Assembly: GCF_008929045.1 (NCBI RefSeq)
Contig: NZ_VFAH01000027.1
Coordinates: 1-64,000, forward strand
DNA: 64,000 nt
DNA from: Noviherbaspirillum aerium
Lineage (GTDB): Bacteria > Pseudomonadota > Gammaproteobacteria > Burkholderiales > Burkholderiaceae_D
Direction: 5' to 3'
Part shown: positions 8,325 to 15,894 of the stretch, one piece after another
Layout of the letters: each line of letters opens with the position of its first letter
Position numbering within the stretch: the first letter of the stretch is position 1
Position numbers and translations under genes: made by a program
Notes under the pieces: model-generated
Database searches by the model: none
Told to the model about the DNA's origin: nothing
The model's input: only the letters and a program-made list of their open reading frames with translations

Positions 8325-8811
8325 TCTCGCCTTCCGTTTTTATGCAACCCCTGCCGTGATTGCATTTGTAATGGCACTGTCGGTTATCCCGACGCCTGCT
8401 GCATTCGCACAAGGCGGCATGGTTGAAAAACTCATCGGAAAAACAGCCGAACCTGTGTCGCCTGACCTAGCCTTTTCCGTAAAGGCCAGGCGCGTTGACG
8501 CCACGCGCATTGCGCTCGACTATTCGGTTCGGCCAGGCTATTACCTGTATCGCGAGCGCATGGTGATCGCGCTCAAAGACGCCCCGGGGGTGCGCATCGC
8601 GCGAATCAACTTTCCGCCGACCGTAACCAAGGAGGACAAAACCTTCGGTCGATCTGAAGTCTTCAAAGCGTCGTTTATCGTTACCGTCCAGCTTGAAGGC
8701 AACACAAAAGCTGCGGCAATGGTGATGACTAACTATCAAGGCTGCTACGAAGCTCTCGGCGTGTGCTATCCACCCGAATCCAAGGCCATCACGATTCCGC
8801 CCCATAGCTAG
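8317..8811 (+). CDS. Stand-alone DsbD N-terminal (alpha) domain protein
   Basis: The 164-residue product has a signal peptide ending near PAAFAQG and a single domain like the periplasmic alpha domain of DsbD (motifs GYYLYRERM and YQGCYEALGVCYPP). The membrane and C-terminal thioredoxin domains of DsbD are absent. In DsbD the two Cys pass electrons to periplasmic partners. Here six residues separate them, against five in the canonical CADAGFC as I recall it. It overlaps lspA by 8 bp and precedes lnt, so it likely works on a periplasmic thiol under metal stress. Two relatives lie at 13808-14311 and 61697-62212, each also beside metal genes. Confidence 0.82.
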   Translation: MVDLAFRFYATPAVIAFVMALSVIPTPAAFAQGGMVEKLIGKTAEPVSPDLAFSVKARRVDATRIALDYSVRPGYYLYRERMVIALKDAPGVRIARINFPPTVTKEDKTFGRSEVFKASFIVTVQLEGNTKAAAMVMTNYQGCYEALGVCYPPESKAITIPPHS

Positions 8812-8867
8812 CCGGCCATTGGCTGCAGGACAGATGGCGGCAGGCCGTGGGACCATAAGAAGGCCAC

Positions 8868-10460
8868 ATGACTCACCTAAGCAGAATCAATAGCTTCCCG
8901 AGCTACGCCCGCAGGCGGGATCGCCTGGATAATGTCGTGCTCGATAGGCCCGTAGTGAGCTACGTGCTCGCACTTGTTCTTGGCATGACAATGGTGTTGG
9001 GGTACGCCCCCTTCCATCTGTTCTTGGTGCCAGTGGTAGCCCTTGCCGGCTTGTTCCGGTTGGTAGCAGCGCAAGCTTCGGCCGCCCGTGCCGCGTTGGC
9101 AGCATTTTGCTTTGGACTCGGCATGTTTGGCACAGGCGTCAGTTGGGTGTTCATCAGCCTGCATACCTATGGCGGAATGCCTGCCATGCTCGCTGTGGGT
9201 GCAACGGGCCTGTTTTGCGCGTTTCTTGCCCTGTTCCCAACGCTGTTTGGTACGGTGTGCTGGTACGCGCATTCTCCGGCTTTGTCATTCCGTATCATGA
9301 CAGTTCCGGCGTTGTGGGTCGGTTCAGAATGGTTACGTGGGACCCTGTTCACCGGATTCCCCTGGTTGACTGTAGGCTATTCCCAAATTCCGGGCAGCCC
9401 ACTATCAGGGTATGCGCCCGTGTTCGGTGTTTATGGCCTGTCAGCGGTCGTCGCCCTCACCGCTGCGATACTGCTGCTGGCCTTGTTCCCAAGTGCGGTT
9501 GTAAGGAGAGCGATTCCCGTTGCAATCGGAATTGGTCTCTGGATCATCGGTGCTGCTCTTCAGCAGGTCGCCTGGACCTCACCGGTGGCCACGCCTATCC
9601 CCGTGGCGGTATTGCAGGGTAATATTCCGCAGGACCGGAAATGGCGTGCAGATGCGTTGGCCCCAACGCTGCAGTCGTACCTGTCTCTGGCGCGACAGAG
9701 CCAAGCGAAACTGGTCGTGCTTCCCGAAACCGCGATTCCAGTTTTCGCCGATCAGATGTCTGCTGCATACGCGACATCACTTGCGCAGCATGCCGCAAAC
9801 AATAATGGCGACATGATCATTGGTATTGTAGAGCGCGTTCATCATAACGGCAGTATTCGCTACTACAACAGTGCAATCAGCACGGGCACCTCTCCGGCGC
9901 AGACGTACCGTAAGCAACATCTTGTGCCGTTCGGCGAATACATCCCGCCATTGTTTGGATGGGTTCTCAACGTGTTGCAGATCCCACTCACGGACATGAC
10001 ACCTGGTGCACCGGCCGGGGCGACACTTAAGGTCGCCGGAGAGAAGGTTGCAACCAACATTTGTTTCGAGGATGTGTTCGGGGAGGAGATCATTCGAGCC
10101 CTGCCTAACGCGACGCTGCTCGTCAATCTCAGCAATATCGCCTGGTTCGGCGACTCATTGGCAATACCGCAACACTTGCAGATCTCGCAGACACGGGCGC
10201 TCGAGACCGGACGATATATGCTACGGGCGACAAATACCGGTGCCACGGCCATCATTGATCAACGCGGGCGGGTAGTGAGGCGGGCGCCTTCGCACGAAAC
10301 CTTCGTATTGACGGGCATGGCGCAAGGGTTTAGCGGCGCGACTCCTTACGTCAGGTTCGGCAATGCGCCAACCATCGTCTTTATCTGCGCCGGCACGTTC
10401 ATGGCGCTATGGTTCGCCATCCGCCGCCGTACTGAATTACGCACCTGCGTTCTGCCATGA
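8868..10460 (+). CDS. lnt: Apolipoprotein N-acyltransferase
   Basis: This 530-residue inner-membrane enzyme adds the third acyl chain to lipoproteins. An N-terminal block of about seven hydrophobic segments is followed by a periplasmic nitrilase domain with the Glu (VVLPETAIPVF), Lys (YRKQHLVPFGEY) and Cys (TNICFEDVFGE) triad, and a final transmembrane segment. AAGAAGG lies just upstream of ATG 8868. It is the last gene of the PbrR-controlled operon and works directly after LspA in the same pathway. Having both in a metal operon suggests metal-inducible lipoprotein maturation; a separate housekeeping lnt is expected elsewhere. Confidence 0.92.
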   Translation: MTHLSRINSFPSYARRRDRLDNVVLDRPVVSYVLALVLGMTMVLGYAPFHLFLVPVVALAGLFRLVAAQASAARAALAAFCFGLGMFGTGVSWVFISLHTYGGMPAMLAVGATGLFCAFLALFPTLFGTVCWYAHSPALSFRIMTVPALWVGSEWLRGTLFTGFPWLTVGYSQIPGSPLSGYAPVFGVYGLSAVVALTAAILLLALFPSAVVRRAIPVAIGIGLWIIGAALQQVAWTSPVATPIPVAVLQGNIPQDRKWRADALAPTLQSYLSLARQSQAKLVVLPETAIPVFADQMSAAYATSLAQHAANNNGDMIIGIVERVHHNGSIRYYNSAISTGTSPAQTYRKQHLVPFGEYIPPLFGWVLNVLQIPLTDMTPGAPAGATLKVAGEKVATNICFEDVFGEEIIRALPNATLLVNLSNIAWFGDSLAIPQHLQISQTRALETGRYMLRATNTGATAIIDQRGRVVRRAPSHETFVLTGMAQGFSGATPYVRFGNAPTIVFICAGTFMALWFAIRRRTELRTCVLP

Positions 10461-10500
10461 ATCGCCACTTAAGCAAACATAGCCAGTGATTTGAAAAGAC

Positions 10501-10659
10501 ATGCATCAACGTACACCACAACGGGCATTTAATGCCCTGCCTCCCGATATCGGGCAGGTCATCGCTTCGCTTACCGACAACGAGTTCAGAGTCAAGTCGG
10601 TGATGACATCACTCAGAGTGAAGGATCTTCCAAGATTGCAGCTAACGCGAAAGTGGTGA
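10501..10659 (+). CDS. Possible small protein upstream of the AraC gene
   Basis: ATG 10501 opens a 52-codon frame whose stop overlaps the GTG start of the AraC-type gene at 10653. That arrangement would allow translational coupling. The peptide is basic at its C-terminus (RLQLTRKW) and has no family I know. The ribosome binding site is weak (GAAAAG). It may be chance coding. Confidence 0.25.
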   Translation: MHQRTPQRAFNALPPDIGQVIASLTDNEFRVKSVMTSLRVKDLPRLQLTRKW

Positions 10660-11423
10660 CACCTTCATCCGTCAGGGACGCGTTATGGATCGGTGATACC
10701 GCCCTTCGCCCTGGGATCGGCGTGTTTCGGGGGCACTCCGGCGACAATCACATGCATGCGCATTATGCGCATCAGCTCACCGTCGGGATCACACAGCCAG
10801 TGTGCATTACATTGGGCTCTGAAACGCGCTGTGCCCCTGCCCTGTTCATACCCGCGGGTATTGCACATCGACTTTCGCCGGGGAATGTACTGTCCCTGTA
10901 TCTGGATCCGACTACCGATGAAGCAAGGGCGGTACTGCCATTGCTCGATAGGACAAGAGATATCGTCGAACCGTCCCGACAATTGCTCTGCATCGTGCTG
11001 GACTCGTTCAGTGCGGACAAATTGACACAGCACAGTTTTGAGCGTTTCCGCAGGCATCTGCAGCTAGGCGCCTTGCCGCCACGCGATGCCCGACTGGATG
11101 CAGTATTGCACCTGTTAAATCAGTCACTTGATCAGGAAGAATTCCTCAGCCGACGCTCTCTTGCGTCGAGCTCGGGCCTGTCAGAAAGCCGCTTCTCCCA
11201 CTGGTTTCGTGAACGTACCGGCATGCCGGTACGCAGCTACCGAAAATGGCTTCGTCTCGTACGCGGCATCGAGCACGTACTTGCCGGCGATAGACTGACT
11301 GACGCTGCGCACGGTGCCGGATTTTCCGATCAGGCCCACTTTACACGGACCTTCGTCGCAACCTTCGGCATCAACCCGTCACTCGCCCTGGCTCGCCTTT
11401 CCAGCCAGTCGCCCGATCAGTAG
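10653..11423 (+). CDS. AraC-family transcriptional regulator
   Basis: The 256-residue protein has an N-terminal cupin-like sensor (HMHAHYAHQLTVGI with clustered His, then PALFIPAGIAHRLSPG) and a C-terminal pair of helix-turn-helix motifs. The first HTH includes LASSSGLSESRFSHWFRERTGMPV and the second DAAHGAGFSDQAHFTRTFVATFG, both standard for AraC. GTG at 10653 or 10656 is the start. It is followed by a membrane fatty-acid-hydroxylase-type gene on the same strand 69 bp away, its most likely target. The ligand is unknown. Confidence 0.88.
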   Translation: MVTPSSVRDALWIGDTALRPGIGVFRGHSGDNHMHAHYAHQLTVGITQPVCITLGSETRCAPALFIPAGIAHRLSPGNVLSLYLDPTTDEARAVLPLLDRTRDIVEPSRQLLCIVLDSFSADKLTQHSFERFRRHLQLGALPPRDARLDAVLHLLNQSLDQEEFLSRRSLASSSGLSESRFSHWFRERTGMPVRSYRKWLRLVRGIEHVLAGDRLTDAAHGAGFSDQAHFTRTFVATFGINPSLALARLSSQSPDQ

Positions 11424-11492
11424 CAGTTTCGTTCAATTGCTGCATGCGGTCTTCGGACAATATGGCCTCATATCGTTGTCTGGACACCTATC

Positions 11493-12347
11493 ATGAACTT
11501 AGTTATTCGACGCATCGTGCGCTGGAGTGCCTATCCCATCGTACTCGGCGGCTGTGCCGTCGCGCTCGTCCGCATCACATCGAGTCATTTACCTTATTGG
11601 CCATTGGCACCGCTTGTTTCGTTGTTTGGCATCGCCTGCGTGGCCCTGCTGGAGCGCCTGCAGCCGTATGAACCTGCCTGGCTGGCGGATCACGGCGACA
11701 CCCGTGAGGATATGCTGCATGCCTTCGTCAGCCTGACGCTGATCTTCACCTCGGTCAAAGCGATCGACTTGGCACTTCGCTATCTCCACGTGCCAAGCAC
11801 AGCAATCTGGCCAACGCAATGGCCGATGTGGGCCCAAGTGCTGCTTGCCGGAGCCATCATTGATTTCGGCTTGTGGTTCATGCACTGGGCCAGTCACAAG
11901 AATGCTTCCTTGTGGCGGCTGCACGCATTGCATCACAGCGCAGAACGCCTTTACTGGCTTAATGGCGAACGACGCCATCCACTGAGTGCAATGGTGCTCG
12001 GTACGCCCGGACTGGTACTTGCTGCGCTGGCCGGCGCCCCGCCAGCAGCCATTGGATGCTGGCTGGCCATCGTATCAGTTCATCTCGCCTTCCAGCATGC
12101 CAACCTAGATTACAGCGTCGGCCCTCTGCGTCGACTGCTGGGTGTGGCGGAAATTCATCGCTGGCATCATAAACGTGAGTACGAAGATGCCCAAGTCAAC
12201 TTTGGCGAATTCTGGCTTATTTGGGATCAACTTTTCGGAACGTTTCATTACCATCGCAACGGAGTTGGTGAAGGCGACGTAGGACTGCGCAATGAACGTA
12301 TGCCGGATACTTATCTTGCACAGCTCACTTGGCCGTGGCGGCGATAG
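11493..12347 (+). CDS. Sterol desaturase / fatty acid hydroxylase superfamily membrane protein
   Basis: The 284-residue protein has four or so hydrophobic helices and the His clusters that bind a di-iron centre: HWASH, HALHHSAE, FQHANLD and HRWHHKREY. These are the three canonical His boxes of the superfamily, which hydroxylates or desaturates membrane lipids. The end, FGEFWLIWDQLFGTFHYHR, is also typical. A likely role is lipid remodelling in the inner membrane; the substrate is unknown. It follows the AraC regulator by 69 bp. The start ATG 11493 has only a weak binding site. Confidence 0.85.
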   Translation: MNLVIRRIVRWSAYPIVLGGCAVALVRITSSHLPYWPLAPLVSLFGIACVALLERLQPYEPAWLADHGDTREDMLHAFVSLTLIFTSVKAIDLALRYLHVPSTAIWPTQWPMWAQVLLAGAIIDFGLWFMHWASHKNASLWRLHALHHSAERLYWLNGERRHPLSAMVLGTPGLVLAALAGAPPAAIGCWLAIVSVHLAFQHANLDYSVGPLRRLLGVAEIHRWHHKREYEDAQVNFGEFWLIWDQLFGTFHYHRNGVGEGDVGLRNERMPDTYLAQLTWPWRR

Positions 12348-12670
12348 GTCATCGTCGCTCTTTCCGCTCATTGTGATGGGCGCTGCAGGCAATGCTACGA
12401 TCAGATGCCTAAGGTTCAGTTTTTCATTGAATAGAATTGCACTGGACAGGCTGGGATCGGCCAGTATAAACCTTGTCAGTCACATGATCGTTGTCCGAGC
12501 ATATGGTGGTTACGGCACGAATATTGAGGGCTTCGCAACCGTACTACGCTGCCGTAAGGCATTGCGTAGCCCACCCGAATGTCGCGGAATATGGGAGCCG
12601 TCAGATTACCAACAATGACGGCTCCCGCTTCACATTACGGTAAGTGGATAAACAACCTTGCCGTTACCGA
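12348..12670. other. Intergenic stretch with one hairpin
   Basis: No gene is supported. GGGAGCCGTCA (12593-12603) and TGACGGCTCCC (12616-12626) form a perfect 11-bp stem with a 12-nt loop. It lies between the convergent membrane-enzyme gene and the minus-strand lipoprotein gene, so it may terminate either. The flanks lack a T-run. Confidence 0.5.
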
Positions 12671-12799
12671 CTAGCCCCCGCCTTGATAGACGCTACCGAG
12701 TTCAGTTGGATGTTTGCCGGCTTGGCTAGTATTGCCTGTTCCGAACGTAGAGCAACCCGCCAAGACAACAACCGCAACTGCGATGAAAAGAGTCTTCAT
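12671..12799 (-). CDS. Mini-lipoprotein, copy 2 of a tandem pair
   Basis: The 42-residue product starts MKTLFIAVAVVVLAGCSTFG, a complete type II signal peptide with lipobox LAGC, leaving a mature lipoprotein of only about 28 residues. AAAGGA stands about 9 nt before ATG 12799, so I reject a longer frame that starts upstream at 12880. It is paralogous to the gene at 12849-12980 (the same LAGCSTFG block). Such short lipoproteins recall entericidins but lack their sequence. Function unknown. Confidence 0.7.
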   Translation of the reverse strand: MKTLFIAVAVVVLAGCSTFGTGNTSQAGKHPTELGSVYQGGG

Positions 12800-12848
12800 C
12801 CTGTATTTTCCTTTATAAGAGATTGTTTCAGATGCAGGGCTTTCGCTA

Positions 12849-12980
12849 TTACCGGGCACCGCCTCGATAGAGGTCTTCATACCCGGAAGTTGATTTAGCA
12901 GGTGTGTTCATCGACTTCGAACCAAAAGTTGAGCAACCTGCGAGAACAACAACTGCGACAACTGCGAACAGCTTTTTCAT
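12849..12980 (-). CDS. Mini-lipoprotein, copy 1 of a tandem pair
   Basis: A 43-residue product reads MKKLFAVVAVVVLAGCSTFG at its start, then a short polar tail ending DLYRGGAR. The lipobox Cys is residue 16. AAAGGAAATTCC precedes ATG 12980. The stop is 49 bp from the start of its paralogue at 12799, and both end in a Tyr-(Arg/Gln)-Gly-Gly-type tail, so the pair arose by duplication. It would be matured by LspA and Lnt, which are encoded in the metal operon upstream, though no direct link is shown. Confidence 0.7.
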   Translation of the reverse strand: MKKLFAVVAVVVLAGCSTFGSKSMNTPAKSTSGYEDLYRGGAR

Positions 12981-13400
12981 GGAATTTCCTTTATTTCAAG
13001 TTTAAAGATATGGTTGGGTGGCTGATACCGACACCAACCGAGCATCAATGACGCGGCCACGGCGGAGCAACGGTAGCTACCGGATGCACGCAACGTAGCC
13101 TTGGACGCCAAGATTCATTTGCTGCGCCTCATTCCGACACGCCGTTCTCGAGACGCAATACGGCTTGTTCAGCGGTATTTGTCTCGCCCAGAATGCGCAA
13201 GGTGACACTCGTAGCCATGTCGGCATACAAATTAACCTTGTATGGATTCCCCGCCAGTCACGGCAAGACACCTGTCGCAGACGGTGGACGAAATCCTTCC
13301 GTGCAAGACAATGTCAGCCTGTTTGGCTCTGCGTGTATTCGAAGGAGTTCAGCGAGAGTCCCACCCGAACGACAGGGACAGAAAGCAAAAAGCTCGTCGC
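12981..13400. other. Intergenic stretch with doubtful short frames
   Basis: No gene is certain. On the minus strand a 29-codon frame from ATG 13218 to 13129 begins MATSVTLRILGETNT and looks protein-like. A different frame starting nearby (ATG about 13223) has AAGG at a workable distance. Either could be a small protein or the tail of a lost gene. Confidence 0.3.
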
Positions 13401-13745
13401 TTATGCGGTAAGCCGCCGGTCAGGTCTATCAGGACCATCCGGTATATGGGAGGAGTAAAGCAGCGGCGGCGAAGCGAGTGTGCTACGGCCGTGCAGGAGG
13501 AAGGTGGAGGAGATTGCGGGAGCTAACGACGCCTGGCACGCCTGATGGCAATACTCACATTCATGCAGGGACGCTGACTTTCCTTTGTCCGGGTCACCCT
13601 TGCCCTTAGCGCCCTTATGGTCGTCAGCATGATGTCCAATGTGGGTGACATGTTCTTTCTCGTGTTGGCAATAGGATGCAATCACTGCCCACGAATATTG
13701 CAGTGGAAGGAGTGCCAGCAGAAAAATGAGAATCAGTTTTTTCAC
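13401..13745 (-). CDS. CzcI-like periplasmic protein, second copy
   Basis: The 114-residue product has a signal peptide (KKLILIFLLALLPLQYSWA) followed by a His/Lys/Asp-rich mature part and Cys pairs (ECEYCHQAC), then a C-terminal SSHIPDGPDRPDRRL block. The same signal peptide and SSHIP(S/D)GP ending occur in the protein at 22072-22419, at the other end of the czc cluster. CzcI is a small periplasmic protein of czc operons thought to act in regulation or metal buffering. GTG 13745 is the start. It is the last gene of the minus-strand czc run. Confidence 0.72.
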   Translation of the reverse strand: MKKLILIFLLALLPLQYSWAVIASYCQHEKEHVTHIGHHADDHKGAKGKGDPDKGKSASLHECEYCHQACQASLAPAISSTFLLHGRSTLASPPLLYSSHIPDGPDRPDRRLTA

Positions 13746-13807
13746 AGATGGATTGATAGCGAACGAGGACGCAAGTTCAACGCGTATTTTTTCGAGGCCG
13801 TAACAAG

Positions 13808-14311
13808 TTATGGCAACACAAGGTTGACCGCTTTCTCAATGGGCGGATAGCAGACGCCCAGCTTTTCATGGCATCCCTGGTATGACGCGACCAACGTGAT
13901 TGTCTTACCCTTTGTCGCACCATTTAACGCCAGTTCGACTGGGACGGCCTTCTTATACACCTCTGTCCGTCCAAAAATCTGGTCAGTCTTCATTTCACCA
14001 GGTGGCAATTTCACTGCATTGATGCTGACGCCATTTGCGTTCTTGAGCGCAAATTGAACTCGCTGCTTGTAGAGGTAGTACCCCTTTGCAGGAATAAGGT
14101 TTGCGGACAAGGCGTTGGTCCCCTTTGCCACCACTTGAAATTTGAACGCTGCATCAGGCTCAAGCAATTCATCTTCGTTGGTATTCGAGAACAGCCCTTT
14201 GACCTTGTCCTGCAAACCTGGCGAAGACGATTGCTGCGCATGCGCAGGCAAAGTCAAAGCCGCCACTAGAGGGGTAAGGATTATTGCTGCCTGTATTGCC
14301 TTGATTTTCAT
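13808..14311 (-). CDS. Stand-alone DsbD alpha-domain protein, second copy
   Basis: The 167-residue protein has a signal peptide cut near LPAHAQ, then the DsbD alpha fold signatures GYYLYKQRV and YQGCHEKLGVCYPP. It has neither the membrane nor the thioredoxin part of DsbD. The Cys spacing is again six residues. ATG 14311 is chosen because residues before it do not belong to the signal peptide. It lies 53 bp downstream of czcD on the same strand, so it is likely co-expressed with the Co/Zn/Cd system. It is closer in sequence to the 61697-62212 copy (both have GLFS/DLFS and ELLEPD/ALLEPD blocks). Confidence 0.82.
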   Translation of the reverse strand: MKIKAIQAAIILTPLVAALTLPAHAQQSSSPGLQDKVKGLFSNTNEDELLEPDAAFKFQVVAKGTNALSANLIPAKGYYLYKQRVQFALKNANGVSINAVKLPPGEMKTDQIFGRTEVYKKAVPVELALNGATKGKTITLVASYQGCHEKLGVCYPPIEKAVNLVLP

Positions 14312-14364
14312 AGCGCGTTCTTCAATGTACACAGCTTCGCAGAAGCGGTCTATTTCTTCCACAC

Positions 14365-15306
14365 CTAGTGCTGATGATGTGTTTCAGTTTCAGTATGTTC
14401 CGGACCAGATCCAATGACACAGAGCTCCCCTTCCAATTCCACATCGACGGTCACATGCTCGAAGGTATGCTCGTCAAGGAGACTTCGGACACGTGCCTTG
14501 GCATCGATCATTTCCTCGCGGCTGGCATCGCGTTGCATCACGAGGTGGGTCGTGAGGACATGGACCTCGCCATCAACTGTCCAGCTGTGCGTGTGATGGA
14601 CTGAAAGGACCTTGGGATGAGCAAGTACTGCTCTCTCGAATGCCACCACATCAAACGCTTCCGGTACCTTCTGGATGAACACATTGAACACCTTGCGCAG
14701 ATTTCGGACTACGTTCCAGAGCACAAACAGCGAGATGCCGATGGACAGCAACGGGTCAATGATGGGCAAGTCCCATACGGTCATGATGCCGGCGCCGATC
14801 AGAACCGCAAGCCAGCCCAGCGTGTCTTCCAGAAGGTGCCAACTGACGACTTGCTCGGTCAGCGAAGTGCCGCGCCTTACCCGGAGTACAGCCGCGCCGT
14901 TGAAAGCAACACCGATCACGGCCAGGATCATCATGCCCGGAGCGTTGACTTCCTCGGGAGCGAACAAGCGAGACGCCGCGTTCCAAAGTACAAAGCCCAG
15001 GCCAACGATCAGAACCAAGCCGGTAATCAGTCCGCCAAGTAGAGAATACCGACGATAGCCATAGGTATTCTTTGCGGTACGACCACGCCGCGATAACCTA
15101 TCGAAATACCAGGCCAGGCCGAGCGACATCGAGTCGCCCAAGTCATGAACCGCGTCGCTCAGGATGGCAATACTGTTTGTATATAGGCCGCCAATCACTT
15201 CAATAATCGTGAAGGACAGGTTGAGCAAAAAAGCAGTTTTCAAATTTCCGCTGCTTCCATGCCCATGACCATGGTCATGACTACCGTGTGAATGACCGCT
15301 ACCCAT
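14365..15306 (-). CDS. czcD: CDF Co/Zn/Cd efflux transporter CzcD
   Basis: This 313-residue inner-membrane antiporter moves Zn, Co or Cd from cytoplasm to periplasm. The N-terminus is a His-rich stretch (residues 4-20), followed by six transmembrane helices. TM2 carries AVHDLGD (HxxxD) and TM5 WHLLEDTLG (HxxxD), the four-residue metal site. A cytoplasmic domain follows (HPKVLSVHHTHSWTVDGEV). ATG 15306 is preferred to the longer frame because the family begins with MGxGHSHG. It follows czcCBA and a His-rich periplasmic gene in the same direction. Confidence 0.93.
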   Translation of the reverse strand: MGSGHSHGSHDHGHGHGSSGNLKTAFLLNLSFTIIEVIGGLYTNSIAILSDAVHDLGDSMSLGLAWYFDRLSRRGRTAKNTYGYRRYSLLGGLITGLVLIVGLGFVLWNAASRLFAPEEVNAPGMMILAVIGVAFNGAAVLRVRRGTSLTEQVVSWHLLEDTLGWLAVLIGAGIMTVWDLPIIDPLLSIGISLFVLWNVVRNLRKVFNVFIQKVPEAFDVVAFERAVLAHPKVLSVHHTHSWTVDGEVHVLTTHLVMQRDASREEMIDAKARVRSLLDEHTFEHVTVDVELEGELCVIGSGPEHTETETHHQH

Positions 15307-15382
15307 TTTCGCTCGCTGTTGTGTTGTCCAAATGATGGGACGTGCCGCCGCAATCAAGCCGCACGCCAACTCCGAGTCGGTA

Positions 15383-15814
15383 TTATTTCAGTGTGAAGCG
15401 AACGCTTTGCGGCTTGCCACCGGTCGTAACAGACGCAACGACCTTGGTGCCCTTGTCGACTTTAAACGTTCCTTTGGCCTGAAGCTTGTTCTCGCCCGCC
15501 GGAGCCAGTTTGACTTCAGATTTGTCGGAAGCCGACAGTAGCGTCAACGTCGCGCTGGCATCCTTGGTATCGACCGGCTTGCCATGGTCGGTGATGTACA
15601 AAGTCAGTGTGTCGGACTTTGCAACCAGTTCGTAGTTCACATCCTTGACGACCGACACAACGCCGCCGTTTGCCGGTTTGGCGTCGTGCGCGTGCTCGCC
15701 ACCTTTCTTGTCGTCGTGGTTATGGCCTTTGTGGTCATCGGCCGCCAAACCGAGATTTGCGAGCGACAGGGCGAGAACGGCGATAGACGCGGAAGCCAAT
15801 TTGTGCAATTTCAT
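15383..15814 (-). CDS. His/Asp-rich periplasmic protein of the czc cluster
   Basis: The 143-residue product has a signal peptide ending near NLGLAA and a metal-binding-like segment of alternating His, Asp and Lys (DDHKGHNHDDKKGGEHAH, about residues 25-42). The remainder is rich in beta-type residues and resembles the small soluble domains of RND-associated proteins. AGGAG stands 7 nt before ATG 15814. It sits between czcA and czcD and presumably buffers Zn or Co in the periplasm. I do not know a family name. Confidence 0.7.
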   Translation of the reverse strand: MKLHKLASASIAVLALSLANLGLAADDHKGHNHDDKKGGEHAHDAKPANGGVVSVVKDVNYELVAKSDTLTLYITDHGKPVDTKDASATLTLLSASDKSEVKLAPAGENKLQAKGTFKVDKGTKVVASVTTGGKPQSVRFTLK

Positions 15815-15894
15815 AGTTTCTCCTGAGTAGTGATGGAACACTTTGGTATTTCAATCATAGGTGTCCCCGTCGTCGCACAACGGGGACGGACTGC

